DNA from: RUG11788 sp964578175
GTDB taxonomy: Bacteria; Bacillota_I; Bacilli_A; RF39; UBA660
Assembly: GCA_964578175.1 (NCBI GenBank)
Contig: CAZOBH010000001.1
Span: 33,522-97,521 of the forward strand
Direction: 5' to 3'
DNA length: 64,000 nt
Shown here: positions 35,656 through 44,445 of the stretch, piece after piece
How the letters are laid out: each line of letters opens with the position of its first letter
Numbering within the stretch: position 1 is the first letter of the stretch
The notes under the pieces: model-generated
The model's database searches: none
Seen by the model: the letters and a program-made list of their open reading frames with translations, nothing else
What the model was told of the DNA's origin: nothing
Translations under genes and position numbers: made by a program

Positions 35656-36444
35656 ATGGGGAAAGTAATATCATTAGTTAATCAAAAGGGTGGTGTAGGA
35701 AAGACCACAACAAGTATTAATTTAGCAGCTTCTTTAGCATTGCTAGGGAAAAAAGTATTATTAATTGATATAGATCCTCAAGGTAATGCAACAACAGGTG
35801 TTGGTATAAATAGGGGAGATATAGAAGATAGTGTATATGATGTATTTATGAATAGATGTGATATTGAAAAAGCAATATACGCTACTAAATACAAAAGATT
35901 ATATGTTATACCAGCAACAATTCATTTAGCTGGACTTAACGTAGAATTATATGAGAATAGTAGAGAGGGTAACGAGTTTTCCAGAATAGGACAGTTAAAA
36001 TCGAAACTAGATCCAATAAAAGATGAATTTGATTATGTAATAATTGATTGTCCGCCTTCACTTGGAATAATTTCTAATAATGCTTTAATGGCATCTGATT
36101 CAGTTATTATTCCAGTTCAATGTGAATTTTTTGCATTAGAAGGTATTATGCAATTATTAAATACAATTATGTTAGCACAAAAGAAGTTTAATCCTAATCT
36201 TGAATTAGAAGGAGTACTTCTTACTATGTTAGATGCTAGAACTAATTTAGGATTTGAAGTAGTAGAAGAAGTTAGAAAATATTTTAAAGAAAAAGTATAT
36301 GATACTATTATTCCAAGATTAATTAGATTAACAGAAGCACCATCTCATGGAAAACCAATAGTTGCTTATGATCCAAAGAGTAAGGGTACAGAAGCTTATT
36401 TAAATTTGGCTAAGGAAGTGATTGAAAGAAATGGACACAAATAA
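35656..36444 (+). CDS. parA: chromosome partitioning ATPase ParA/Soj
   Basis: ParA-type ATPase that works with ParB-parS and regulates DnaA. The deviant Walker A is NQKGGVGKTTTSINLA (about 8-23), followed by LLIDIDPQGNATTGVG and VIIDCPPSLG. 262 aa. Its end overlaps parB. The -10-like TATTAT lies upstream, but the -35 is unclear. Confidence 0.96.
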   Translation: MGKVISLVNQKGGVGKTTTSINLAASLALLGKKVLLIDIDPQGNATTGVGINRGDIEDSVYDVFMNRCDIEKAIYATKYKRLYVIPATIHLAGLNVELYENSREGNEFSRIGQLKSKLDPIKDEFDYVIIDCPPSLGIISNNALMASDSVIIPVQCEFFALEGIMQLLNTIMLAQKKFNPNLELEGVLLTMLDARTNLGFEVVEEVRKYFKEKVYDTIIPRLIRLTEAPSHGKPIVAYDPKSKGTEAYLNLAKEVIERNGHK

Positions 36445-37318
36445 GAGAAGAGCATTAGGAAAGGGACTTGAAGAATTGTTTAATAATGAACAATTAGATT
36501 TTAATAAAATGGAAGAAAAAATAGTTAGTTCTACACCTAAAGATGAAATTGTTGAAATAAATATTGATGAGTTAAGAAGCAATCCTTATCAACCTAGAAA
36601 GGTATTTGATGAAGATAAATTAAATGAACTAGCTAGTTCAATAAAAGAATATGGAGTTTTTCAACCAATTATTGTTAAGAAAAGTATTAAAGGATATGAA
36701 ATAATAGCTGGTGAAAGAAGAGTAAAAGCTTCAAAAATAGCAGGATTAAAAACTATTCCAGCAATTGTTAGAGAATTTTCTGATAATGAAATGATGGAAA
36801 TTGCATTACTTGAGAATTTACAAAGAGAAAATTTAAATTCAATTGAAGAAGCAAATGCATATAAGAAATTATTAGATACTCTATCTATCACTCAAGAAGA
36901 GTTAGCTGAAAGACTTGGAAAAAGTAGAAGTCATATCACAAATATGTTAGGTTTATTAAATTTGCCTGAAAATGTTCAAGAGTTAATATCAGAAGATAAA
37001 ATATCAACAAGTCATGCAAGAGTATTAAGTAAACTTGAAAACGAGGAACAAATTAATGGTTTTGTTGATAAAATTTTAAACGAAAATATAAATGTAAGAA
37101 CATTAGAAGAATTATCTCAAGGAGAAGAAGTAAAAAAGAAACATTCTATAACTAGAAAAAAAGAAACAATAAATGAATATAGTTCTTTAGAAGATGAATT
37201 ATCTGATAAATTAGGAACTAGAGTTAAATTTAAAAAGAATAAAATAGAAATTAACTTTAATAATAATAGTGACTTAAATAGAATATTAGATATTATGAAA
37301 TATGAAGAGTGGAGATAA
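36431..37318 (+). CDS. parB: chromosome partitioning protein ParB/Spo0J
   Basis: CTP-dependent DNA clamp that loads at parS. The ParA-stimulating N-terminal peptide is KRRALGKGLEELF. The CTP motif GERRVKAS lies at about 95-102, and the helix-turn-helix at TQEELAERLGKSRSHITNMLGLL. Specificity positions are Arg166, Met172, Asn177 and Ser194; the Arg is the ParB-type residue. A dimerisation domain closes the 295-aa protein. ATG 36431 was preferred over an upstream in-frame TTG. Confidence 0.95.
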   Translation: MDTNKRRALGKGLEELFNNEQLDFNKMEEKIVSSTPKDEIVEINIDELRSNPYQPRKVFDEDKLNELASSIKEYGVFQPIIVKKSIKGYEIIAGERRVKASKIAGLKTIPAIVREFSDNEMMEIALLENLQRENLNSIEEANAYKKLLDTLSITQEELAERLGKSRSHITNMLGLLNLPENVQELISEDKISTSHARVLSKLENEEQINGFVDKILNENINVRTLEELSQGEEVKKKHSITRKKETINEYSSLEDELSDKLGTRVKFKKNKIEINFNNNSDLNRILDIMKYEEWR

Positions 37319-37321
37319 AAT

Positions 37322-38137
37322 ATGACTTTTATTGATTATTTATTAAAAATAATTACAAGTAAATTGTTTTATTTACCTATAATTTATATAGTTGTAGGTG
37401 TTGTAATTTATAAGTTTATTAAAAAAATGGTAGTTGCATTGTTTAATAGACAAAGTAGATTAATAGTAAATAAAAAAAGATATAAAACCCTATTACAAAT
37501 AATAGTAGATGGATTAAAGTTTATTATTATATTAATGGTTATATTATCAATTCTTACTGTATACGGAGTAAATGTTCAATCTGTATTAGCAGGACTTGGA
37601 ATCGTATCAGTAGTAATTGGACTTGCTTTTCAAGATTTATTTAAGGATTATATAGTTGGATTTTCAATTATTATAGAGGATTATTTCTCAGTTGGGGATA
37701 CTATAAAAGTTGGAGATTATATGGGAGAAGTAATTTATCTTGGACTTAAAACAACTAAAATAAAGAATTATGATGGATCAGTAATGTGTATATCTAATAG
37801 AAATATTGATAAAGTAATCAATTATAATAAGAGTAATTCTTTAGCAATAGTAGATGTTGGTGTTGCATATGAAAGTGATTTAGATCGTGTAGAAGACGTA
37901 TTAAATAAACTATTTAAAAGACTTAATAAAAAACTAGAAGATCTAAAAGGAGATATTCAAATAAGTGGAGTTGAAAAATTAGATAATTCATCTATTGTAT
38001 ATAGAATTACAGTAGAAACGACTCCTATGAAACAATTTATAGTTCAAAGAAAATTAAGAAAAGAAATAAAAGATGAATTTGATAAAGAAAATGTAAAAAT
38101 TCCATATGATCAAATCGAGGTACATAATGGAAAATAA
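37322..38137 (+). CDS. mscS: small-conductance mechanosensitive channel MscS
   Basis: Predicted osmotic safety valve in the cytoplasmic membrane. There are three transmembrane segments (about 12-32, 60-80, 88-105). The pore-lining TM3 reads LAGLGIVSVVIGLAFQDLFKDYIVGFSI, and a cytoplasmic beta domain with SVGDTIKVGDYMGEVIYLGLKTTKI follows. 271 aa. It lies 3 nt after parB and so is probably co-transcribed. Confidence 0.93.
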   Translation: MTFIDYLLKIITSKLFYLPIIYIVVGVVIYKFIKKMVVALFNRQSRLIVNKKRYKTLLQIIVDGLKFIIILMVILSILTVYGVNVQSVLAGLGIVSVVIGLAFQDLFKDYIVGFSIIIEDYFSVGDTIKVGDYMGEVIYLGLKTTKIKNYDGSVMCISNRNIDKVINYNKSNSLAIVDVGVAYESDLDRVEDVLNKLFKRLNKKLEDLKGDIQISGVEKLDNSSIVYRITVETTPMKQFIVQRKLRKEIKDEFDKENVKIPYDQIEVHNGK

Positions 38138-38312
38138 TGAGTATAAGTTAGGAACAATTGTAGTTATGAAAAAACAACATCCATGTGGATCTAATAATTG
38201 GGAAGTTGTTAGATTAGGAGCAGATATAAAGATTAAATGTTGCGGATGTGGAAGAGTAATTATAATGCCTAGGATAGAATTTAATAAAAAAATGAAAAAA
38301 ATAGAAAAGTAG
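38127..38312 (+). CDS. yyzM: DUF951 zinc-ribbon-like protein (YyzM)
   Basis: 61-aa protein with KLGTIVVMKKQHPCGSNNWEVVRLGADIKIKCCGCGRVIIMPR. The Cys pattern (Cys of HPCG, then CCGCG) suggests metal binding. DUF951 proteins sit next to ychF in Bacilli (B. subtilis yyzM), and their function is unknown. The start has GAGGT at suitable spacing and overlaps the mscS end by 11 nt. Confidence 0.85.
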   Translation: MENNEYKLGTIVVMKKQHPCGSNNWEVVRLGADIKIKCCGCGRVIIMPRIEFNKKMKKIEK

Positions 38313-38321
38313 GTGTGGAGA

Positions 38322-39917
38322 ATGAATGAAAAAAAGAAAATGAGACTTAAAAAGTTCTACTTACATCCAGCTACTACTTTTATAATATTAACATTTATAG
38401 TTATGATTATAAGTTTAATATTATCAAGACTTAATTTAACATCGTATTATAATGTAATTGATAAGAATAATTTAGACTTAGAATCTAGGATTGTAAAAGT
38501 AAAAAATATGTTTTCACCTGAAGGATGGAAGTTTTTAATAGGAAATTCTTCAAAGAATTTTGCTTCATTTTCACCTTTTATAAATCTAGTAATAGCATTA
38601 ATTGGTTTATCAATTGCTCATGCTTCTGGATTTATAAAAGCATTCTTAAGAAGAAAAACAATTAGGATAAATAATAAGTTTATTACATTTTTAATAATAT
38701 TAATTGGAATTTTTTCTAGTTTAATAGATGATGTAGGATTTGTAATATTAATACCTTTATCAGCGCTTATTTATGCGGTAAATAAAAGAAGTCCATTATT
38801 AGGTATAACTACTGCCTTTTGTGGTGTTGCATTTGGATATGGTATATCTTTTTTCGCAGGAAGTTTAGATGTTTCATTAGTAGAAATAACTGAGTTATCT
38901 GCAAGAATCATTGATACAGAATATCATGTACCATTGTTATCTAATATATTTATTATGATAGTTTCATCTATTATTTTAGCTATAGTTGGAACAATTGCTA
39001 TTGAAGGATTTGTAGTAAATAGGATAGGTAAGTATAAAAATGGTGAAGAATTAGAAAACACTATGAATTTAACAGCAAAAGATTTAGCGGAACTTGATGA
39101 TGCTCAAAAAATAAGACAAGACAATTTAGAGAAAAAAGGTCTTAGAAATGCTTTAATATTAGGTATTATTTTAATATTAATATTTATTTATATGATAATA
39201 CCAGGATTACCTAAATCAGGAGTATTACTTGATTTAAGTGAGAAAGCATATGTTAATCAATTATTTGGACATAGTTCATATTTTCAAAGAGGATTTACTT
39301 TTTTAGTATCACTTTGGTTTGCATTAGTAGGAATTGCTTACGCAATAGGTGCAGGAACTATTAAAAATGATAAGGAATTAGTTGAAAAAGTATCAATATT
39401 CTTTAAAGATTTTGGAGAATTAGTTGTAACTATTTTCTTCTTTGTACAATTTGTTGCTGTATTTAAAGAGAGTAATATAGGATTACTTATATCATGTTAT
39501 GGATTAGATATAATAACAAGATCATCTATTAGTGGAATAATGCTTATAATAATATCATTAATTATTATGGCAATCTCAGGATTATTTGTTACTTCAGCAG
39601 TAACAAAGTGGACTTTATTTGCTCCAACACTTGTTCCTATGATGATGCAATCAAATATCAGTCCAGAATTTGCTCAATTCGTATTAAGAGCAGCAGATTC
39701 ATTAAGTAAAGGTATTACACCATTCCTTGGATATTTCATAATATATTTAGGATATTTAAATATCTATAACTCTAATAAAGAAGCAATAACTATAAGAAAA
39801 GGACTATCATTCATTATGCCTTACTTTATGTTTATGATAATTACTTGGTTTATTATAGTAATAGGATGGTATCTATTAGGATTGCCTTTAGGACCAACTT
39901 CAGGAGTTAATATTTAA
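38322..39917 (+). CDS. AbgT-family transporter
   Basis: Polytopic membrane protein of 531 aa with about 11-13 hydrophobic segments. AbgT hallmarks: SIAHASGFIKAFLRR, DDVGFVILIPLSALIYA, ITELSARIIDTEYHVP, the mid-protein hydrophilic loop, and VTKWTLFAPTLVPMMMQSNISPEFAQFVLRAADSLSKGITPFLGYF. AbgT members take up p-aminobenzoyl-glutamate (a folate fragment) or export sulfonamides/antifolates; the substrate here is unknown. AGGTG 6 nt before the ATG overlaps the DUF951 stop. Confidence 0.87.
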   Translation: MNEKKKMRLKKFYLHPATTFIILTFIVMIISLILSRLNLTSYYNVIDKNNLDLESRIVKVKNMFSPEGWKFLIGNSSKNFASFSPFINLVIALIGLSIAHASGFIKAFLRRKTIRINNKFITFLIILIGIFSSLIDDVGFVILIPLSALIYAVNKRSPLLGITTAFCGVAFGYGISFFAGSLDVSLVEITELSARIIDTEYHVPLLSNIFIMIVSSIILAIVGTIAIEGFVVNRIGKYKNGEELENTMNLTAKDLAELDDAQKIRQDNLEKKGLRNALILGIILILIFIYMIIPGLPKSGVLLDLSEKAYVNQLFGHSSYFQRGFTFLVSLWFALVGIAYAIGAGTIKNDKELVEKVSIFFKDFGELVVTIFFFVQFVAVFKESNIGLLISCYGLDIITRSSISGIMLIIISLIIMAISGLFVTSAVTKWTLFAPTLVPMMMQSNISPEFAQFVLRAADSLSKGITPFLGYFIIYLGYLNIYNSNKEAITIRKGLSFIMPYFMFMIITWFIIVIGWYLLGLPLGPTSGVNI

Positions 39918-39941
39918 TTATTAATTTGGTAGGAGGGTATT

Positions 39942-40397
39942 ATGAAGAATATTATAAAACTTATTCTTACAGTAATTATTGCAGTGTTATTGGGATTTAT
40001 TATAGCTAATAGAAGTACGATAGGACTTGTTGGACAAGATGTTAAGATTAATTATGAAGAAAATTCTATTAAGGTAGATAAATCAGAAAATGTTGAAGCA
40101 GACGCTAGTATAAAAGACAATCAAATATTTATTTCAATATCAGGTATGAAAGAAATAGGTGATTATACAAAAATAAGTTATAATGTTATAAATGATGGTT
40201 CTAGAAATATAGAATTATCAAGCAAAATAAAAAATAAAATACCAGATGGTTTTGAAGTTAAAGTTGAACCTGAAACTAAAGAAGTTAAAAGTGGAAAAAA
40301 AGAAACAATAAGTATAACAGTTACTTATAAAAAAATATCCACAGAAGATGTTGATAAAATTAATTTCAATATAGAGACTACTGGAATAAATAAATAA
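39942..40397 (+). CDS. membrane-anchored Ig-like extracellular protein
   Basis: Not assigned to a named family. An N-terminal hydrophobic segment (about residues 4-23) is an anchor or signal peptide. The rest is a 120-aa beta-rich region whose pattern (KISYNVINDGSRNIELSSKIKNKIPDGFEVKVEPE ... GKKETISITVTYKKIS) is that of Ig-like/NEW3 surface modules seen in secreted proteins of gut Bacilli. AGGAGGG Shine-Dalgarno. A terminator follows. Confidence 0.65.
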   Translation: MKNIIKLILTVIIAVLLGFIIANRSTIGLVGQDVKINYEENSIKVDKSENVEADASIKDNQIFISISGMKEIGDYTKISYNVINDGSRNIELSSKIKNKIPDGFEVKVEPETKEVKSGKKETISITVTYKKISTEDVDKINFNIETTGINK

Positions 40398-40428
40398 TAA
40401 CCGATTTAATTATTGGTTATTTTTTTTT
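40397..40428 (+). terminator. terminator before ychF
   Basis: ATAACCGA / TTGGTTAT stem with an 8-nt loop and eight T. Confidence 0.8.
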
Positions 40429-40442
40429 AATGTGGTAGAATA
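40414..40442 (+). promoter_or_regulatory. possible ychF promoter
   Basis: TTGGTT in the descending terminator arm, 17-bp spacer and TAGAAT -10. The overlap with the terminator makes this tentative. Confidence 0.35.
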
Positions 40443-40462
40443 CATTTGAATGAGGTGGTAAT

Positions 40463-41560
40463 ATGGGTTTAAAAGCAGGAATAGTAGGATTACCTAATGT
40501 TGGTAAGAGTACATTATTTAATGCAATTACCAAACAAAAAATACTAGCAGCAAATTATCCATTTGCAACTATTGATCCGAATGTTGGAGTTGTAGTTGTT
40601 CCAGATGAGAGATTAAATAAATTAAATGAAATGTATAAACCAGAAAGATTAATTCCAACTGCATATGAATTTATAGATATAGCAGGACTTGTTAAAGGGG
40701 CATCTCAAGGAGAAGGTTTAGGAAATAAATTTTTATCTCATATTAGAGAAGTAGATGCAATTGTAGAAGTTGTTAGATGTTTTGAAAATGGCGATATTAT
40801 ACATGTTGAAAATACAATTGATCCTATTAGAGATATAGAAATAATTAATCTTGAATTATCAATGTCTGATCTAGAAATAATTAATAATAGAATAGATAAA
40901 ATTAAGAAAAAAGCCGAAACTAACAGAGATAAAGAGTCTTTATCTGAATATGAAACACTTGTTAAAGCAAAAGAGTCTCTTGAGAAAGATATTCCATTAA
41001 GAAATGTTGATTTTAATGATAAAGATATGGAATGGTTAAAGAACTTTAGCTTATTAACTATAAAACCAATTATATACATGGCTAATGTTTCAGAAGAAGA
41101 ATTAATAGAAGATAACGAGTATGTTAAGAAATTAAGAGAATATGCAGATAATGAAGGATCTAAAGTTATTGTTATGTGTGCAAAGATGGAATGTGAATTG
41201 TCTGATATGGATGATAATGAAAAGAAAGAGATGTTACAAGAATTTGGTATTGAAAGTACTGGCCTTGAACAATTAATACAAGCAACATATGATTTACTTG
41301 GTCTTGAAACATTCTTTACTGTTGGTAAGGACGAAGTAAGAGCATGGACTTATAAAAAGGGAACTAATGCAAAAAAATGTGCTGGAATAATCCATACTGA
41401 TTTTGAAAAAGGATTTATTAAAGCTGAAGTTATGTCATATAGTGATTTAATTGAAAATGGATCTGAACTTAAAGTTAGAGAAGCAGGAAAATATAGACTT
41501 GAAGGAAAAGACTATATCATGCAAGATGGAGATATTTGTTTATTTAGATTTAATGTTTAA
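40463..41560 (+). CDS. ychF: redox-regulated ATPase YchF
   Basis: Obg-related P-loop protein that binds ATP and associates with ribosomes. P-loop GLPNVGKSTLFNAIT (about 9-23), switch II DIAGLVKGASQGEGLGNKFL, NMSE-type motif ANVSEEEL and a C-terminal TGS domain (GTNAKKCAGIIHTDFEKGFIKAEV) are all present. 365 aa. Position before rpsF-ssb-rpsR is the Bacilli one (yyaF). Confidence 0.96.
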   Translation: MGLKAGIVGLPNVGKSTLFNAITKQKILAANYPFATIDPNVGVVVVPDERLNKLNEMYKPERLIPTAYEFIDIAGLVKGASQGEGLGNKFLSHIREVDAIVEVVRCFENGDIIHVENTIDPIRDIEIINLELSMSDLEIINNRIDKIKKKAETNRDKESLSEYETLVKAKESLEKDIPLRNVDFNDKDMEWLKNFSLLTIKPIIYMANVSEEELIEDNEYVKKLREYADNEGSKVIVMCAKMECELSDMDDNEKKEMLQEFGIESTGLEQLIQATYDLLGLETFFTVGKDEVRAWTYKKGTNAKKCAGIIHTDFEKGFIKAEVMSYSDLIENGSELKVREAGKYRLEGKDYIMQDGDICLFRFNV

Positions 41561-41588
41561 AAGTAGACTACAAAAGTCTGCTTTTTTT
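41559..41588 (+). terminator. terminator after ychF
   Basis: AAAGTAGAC / GTCTGCTTT stem with one G-T pair and a T tract. Confidence 0.75.
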
Positions 41589-41596
41589 AAAAAATA

Positions 41597-41625
41597 TTTA
41601 CAATTTCAATTATGTTTGTTATACT
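41597..41625 (+). promoter_or_regulatory. promoter of rpsF-ssb-rpsR
   Basis: TTTACA -35, 17-bp spacer and TATACT -10. Confidence 0.75.
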
Positions 41626-41631
41626 ACTAGC

Positions 41632-41682
41632 GAGTATTTCGGTACTCCTTGTCTAGAGATAGACCTTATGTCCAAAAGGAGG
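41632..41682 (+). promoter_or_regulatory. structured rpsF leader, candidate S6:S18 autoregulatory element
   Basis: An outer stem CTCCTT (41645-41650) pairs with AAGGAG (41676-41681), the rpsF Shine-Dalgarno. Stacked on it is a hairpin GTCTA-GAGA-TAGAC (41651-41664), with an 11-nt one-sided loop on the 3' side. This is the architecture of the S6:S18 leader motif, though its conserved CCG is not exact (TCCA). A mutually exclusive hairpin GAGTA/TACTC (41632-41636 with 41643-41647) would free the Shine-Dalgarno. Confidence 0.6.
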
Positions 41683-41689
41683 TGTAATG

Positions 41690-41980
41690 ATGTTTAAGTA
41701 TGAATTAATGTTTATAGTTAGACCAAATCTTGAAGAAGCAGAAATTAAAAAAGTAGCTGAAGAAATGAAGAAAACAGTTGAATCTTTTAATGCTAAAGTC
41801 GTTGATTTCAAAGATATGGGGCAAAGAGAACTTGCTTATGAAATTAAAACATTTAAAAATGGATATTATTTCTTATTAACTATTGAAACTGAAGATGACA
41901 AAGCAATTAATGAATTTAGTCGTTTAGCATCAATTAATGAAAATATTATTCGTAGTTTAGTAGTTAAAGTTGATGAATAG
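41690..41980 (+). CDS. rpsF: 30S ribosomal protein S6
   Basis: S6 binds S18 on the 30S platform. MFKYELMFIVRPNLEEAEI and the later DFKDMGQRELAYEIKTFKNGYY are diagnostic. Two tandem ATGs exist (41687 and 41690). The second is 7 nt from the GGAGG and preferred (96 aa). Operon with ssb and rpsR. Confidence 0.95.
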   Translation: MFKYELMFIVRPNLEEAEIKKVAEEMKKTVESFNAKVVDFKDMGQRELAYEIKTFKNGYYFLLTIETEDDKAINEFSRLASINENIIRSLVVKVDE

Positions 41981-41994
41981 GAAAAGAGGAAAAT

Positions 41995-42459
41995 ATGAAT
42001 AAAGTATTTTTAATCGGAAGATTAACAAGAGATCCTGAATTAAGATATAATCAAGATAATAATCCAAATGCTAGATTTAGCATTGCAATCGATAGAAATT
42101 ATTCAAATCAAAATGGTGAAAGAGAAACTGACTTTATAAATATTGTTGTATTTGGAAAACAAGCAGAGAATTGTCAAAAATATCTTACTAAAGGTAGTCA
42201 AGTAGCAATTGACGGAAGAATTCAAACAGGAAGTTATGAAAAAGATGGTGTTAGAAGATATACTACAGATGTTGTAGCTCAAAGTGTTCAATTTTTAGAT
42301 ACAAAAGCACAAAGAGATGCATTAGCTAGTAATTCAACTAACGATGTAACTCCAAATAGTTTTTCAGATACTATGGAATCAACTGAAGTAAATAAGAATG
42401 ATCCATTTGCAGATTTTGGTTCTAGTATAGAAATAAATGATGATGAATTACCATTTTAG
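41995..42459 (+). CDS. ssb: single-stranded DNA-binding protein
   Basis: OB-fold SSB: MNKVFLIGRLTRDPELRY at the start, FSIAIDRNYSNQNGERETDFINIVVFGKQAENC, a low-complexity linker and the acidic DDELPF tip that recruits repair proteins. 154 aa. Lies between rpsF and rpsR as in all Bacilli. Confidence 0.97.
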   Translation: MNKVFLIGRLTRDPELRYNQDNNPNARFSIAIDRNYSNQNGERETDFINIVVFGKQAENCQKYLTKGSQVAIDGRIQTGSYEKDGVRRYTTDVVAQSVQFLDTKAQRDALASNSTNDVTPNSFSDTMESTEVNKNDPFADFGSSIEINDDELPF

Positions 42460-42475
42460 AAATAGGAGGTAAAAC

Positions 42476-42691
42476 ATGGCAGAATTTTATAGAAAAAAGA
42501 AAAAAGTATGTTATATGTGTACTGGTAAAGATATAAATTATAAAGACGTTGATGTTTTAAAAAGATATATAAATGAAAGAGGTAAAATATTACCTAGAAG
42601 AGTAACTGGTGCATGTGCATTACATCAAAGACATATAGCTCGTGAAATTAAAAGAGCAAGAGCTATTGCATTATTACCATATACTGATTAA
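42476..42691 (+). CDS. rpsR: 30S ribosomal protein S18
   Basis: 71 aa with ILPRRVTGACALHQRHIAREIKRARAIALLPY, the S18 core. The N-terminal C-x2-C (VCYMC) plus the downstream Cys and His make the zinc-binding C+ form. AGGAGG start. Ends the rpsF operon at a strong terminator. Confidence 0.97.
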   Translation: MAEFYRKKKKVCYMCTGKDINYKDVDVLKRYINERGKILPRRVTGACALHQRHIAREIKRARAIALLPYTD

Positions 42692-42716
42692 GATACCAAA
42701 TTGGTATCTTTTTTTT
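42690..42716 (+). terminator. terminator after rpsR
   Basis: AGATACCAA / TTGGTATCT stem followed by eight T. Confidence 0.88.
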
Positions 42717-42800
42717 GTAAAAGAATGTAAAATTGCTTGATATCTTTTAAAATGTAATATTTATAAATGTTATAATTAAAGTGAGAAAGTGGGTGAAAAA

Positions 42801-43115
42801 ATGGCTAAGAAAAAGAAGAAGAAAAATACTCTTAGATCTATAGTTTTTGGTGTTCTTTCAATTATTATAATTTCAGCTGTTTTTACATCCCTAAGTCAAG
42901 TATGGCTAAATATATATGAAAAATATAGAGAAAAGAAACAATTAGAAACAGACTTAGTTAGATTAAAAGAATCCAATGAATCATTAGAAATTGATGTCAA
43001 AAAATTACAAGATCCAGAATATGTAGCTAGATATTTAAAAGAAAAATATTTTTATTCTTCAAAAGATGAGTATATAATAAGAATTCCACAAGAAGAGGCA
43101 AAAAAAGATGAATAA
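42801..43115 (+). CDS. divIC: septum formation protein DivIC/FtsB-like
   Basis: Bitopic division protein: a basic cytoplasmic N-terminus (KKKKKKN), one membrane helix (about 14-36), and an extracytoplasmic coiled coil (KYREKKQLETDLVRLKESNESLEIDVKKLQDPEYVARYLKEKYFYS). It would join the FtsL/DivIB complex. The ATG of MAKKKKKK (104 aa) follows GTGGGTG. Upstream TGTTATAAT is an extended -10. The order divIC-tilS-ftsH matches Bacilli. Confidence 0.87.
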   Translation: MAKKKKKKNTLRSIVFGVLSIIIISAVFTSLSQVWLNIYEKYREKKQLETDLVRLKESNESLEIDVKKLQDPEYVARYLKEKYFYSSKDEYIIRIPQEEAKKDE

Positions 43116-44430
43116 AGTTATAGATTACTTATTAAATGATTTAAAATTAAAAAACGGAGACATTATTGTGTTAGGTAATTCCTATGGACCTGATTCGATG
43201 TCTCTTTTAGATATGTTACTTAATATTAAAAAGGATATTGATATATCTATTATTGTTGCTCATGTAAATCATAATGTTAGAAAAGAGAGTTTTAAAGAAA
43301 AAGATGATTTAGAAGAGTATTGTAGAAAAAAAGATGTAATTTTTGAATCAATGATAATTGAACAATATGGTGATGATAACTTTGAAAATGAAGCAAGAAT
43401 AATTAGATATAATTTTTTTGATGATTTGATAAAGAAGTATAATGCTAATTATTTATTTACTGCTCATCATGGTGATGATTTGATTGAAACAATACTTATG
43501 AGACTTGTTAGAGGTTCAACTTTAAAAGGATACAGTGGTTTTAGTAAGTGTGTGGAAATGGGTAATTATAAAATAGTTAGACCTTTAATATTCGTTACTA
43601 AGGATGAAATTATTGAATATAATAAAAAGAGAAAGATACCATATGCTGTTGATCAAACTAATTTAGAAGATAAGAATACTAGAAATAGATATAGACATCA
43701 TGTATTACCTTTCTTAAAAGAAGAAGACAAAAAAGTTAATGAAAAATTCTTAAAGTTTAGTGAAATATTACAAGAGTATGATAGATATATTAATAAGGAA
43801 TTAGATCAAACCATAAATAAAGTATTTAAAGATAATGTATTATATATTGATAAATATTTAAAATTAGATCCTTTAATTCAAAAGAAAATAATTTATAAAA
43901 TATTAGAAGATACATATAAAGATGATTTAATGGTTATTAATGATAATCATGTTAAATTGTTTAAGATGTTAATTAAATCAAAGAAAGCTAATGCATTTAT
44001 TTATTTACCTAATAACAATAAAGTAGTTAAAACATATAATAAGATATATATAACAGATACAGTTAAAGAATCTATTGATTATAAAATAGAAGTATTAGAT
44101 TATGTAGAATTGCCAAATAATCATTTTATTGAAAAAGTAGATGAAATTGATAGTAATAATAATTATGTGTGTAGAATATCTAATGATGATATAACATATC
44201 CGTTATATATTAGAACTAGAAAATATGGGGATAGAATGCATTTAAAGAAATCAGGTAGTAAGAGGTTGAAAGATATCTTTATTGATGCTAAAATACCAAA
44301 GGATGAGAGAGATACATGGCCTGTATTAGTAGATTCAAGCGATAAAATTATTTGGATTCCAGGAATCAAGAAAAGCAAATTTACTAAACAAAAAAATGAA
44401 TCTTATGATATAATACTAAGATATGATTAA
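43108..44430 (+). CDS. tilS: tRNA(Ile) lysidine synthetase TilS with altered PP-loop
   Basis: TilS makes lysidine at C34 of tRNA-Ile(CAU). The adenylation domain has IIVAHVNHNVRKES and ANYLFTAHHGDDLIETILMRLVRGSTLKGYSG. The PP-loop reads NSYGPDSMSLL where SGGxDS is expected. A C-terminal TilS domain contains RTRKYGDRMHLKKSGSKRLKDIFIDAKIP. 440 aa, and it overlaps divIC by 8 nt. hprT, normally between tilS and ftsH, is absent. Confidence 0.93.
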   Translation: MNKVIDYLLNDLKLKNGDIIVLGNSYGPDSMSLLDMLLNIKKDIDISIIVAHVNHNVRKESFKEKDDLEEYCRKKDVIFESMIIEQYGDDNFENEARIIRYNFFDDLIKKYNANYLFTAHHGDDLIETILMRLVRGSTLKGYSGFSKCVEMGNYKIVRPLIFVTKDEIIEYNKKRKIPYAVDQTNLEDKNTRNRYRHHVLPFLKEEDKKVNEKFLKFSEILQEYDRYINKELDQTINKVFKDNVLYIDKYLKLDPLIQKKIIYKILEDTYKDDLMVINDNHVKLFKMLIKSKKANAFIYLPNNNKVVKTYNKIYITDTVKESIDYKIEVLDYVELPNNHFIEKVDEIDSNNNYVCRISNDDITYPLYIRTRKYGDRMHLKKSGSKRLKDIFIDAKIPKDERDTWPVLVDSSDKIIWIPGIKKSKFTKQKNESYDIILRYD

Positions 44431-44445
44431 AAGGAGATATTTTAA

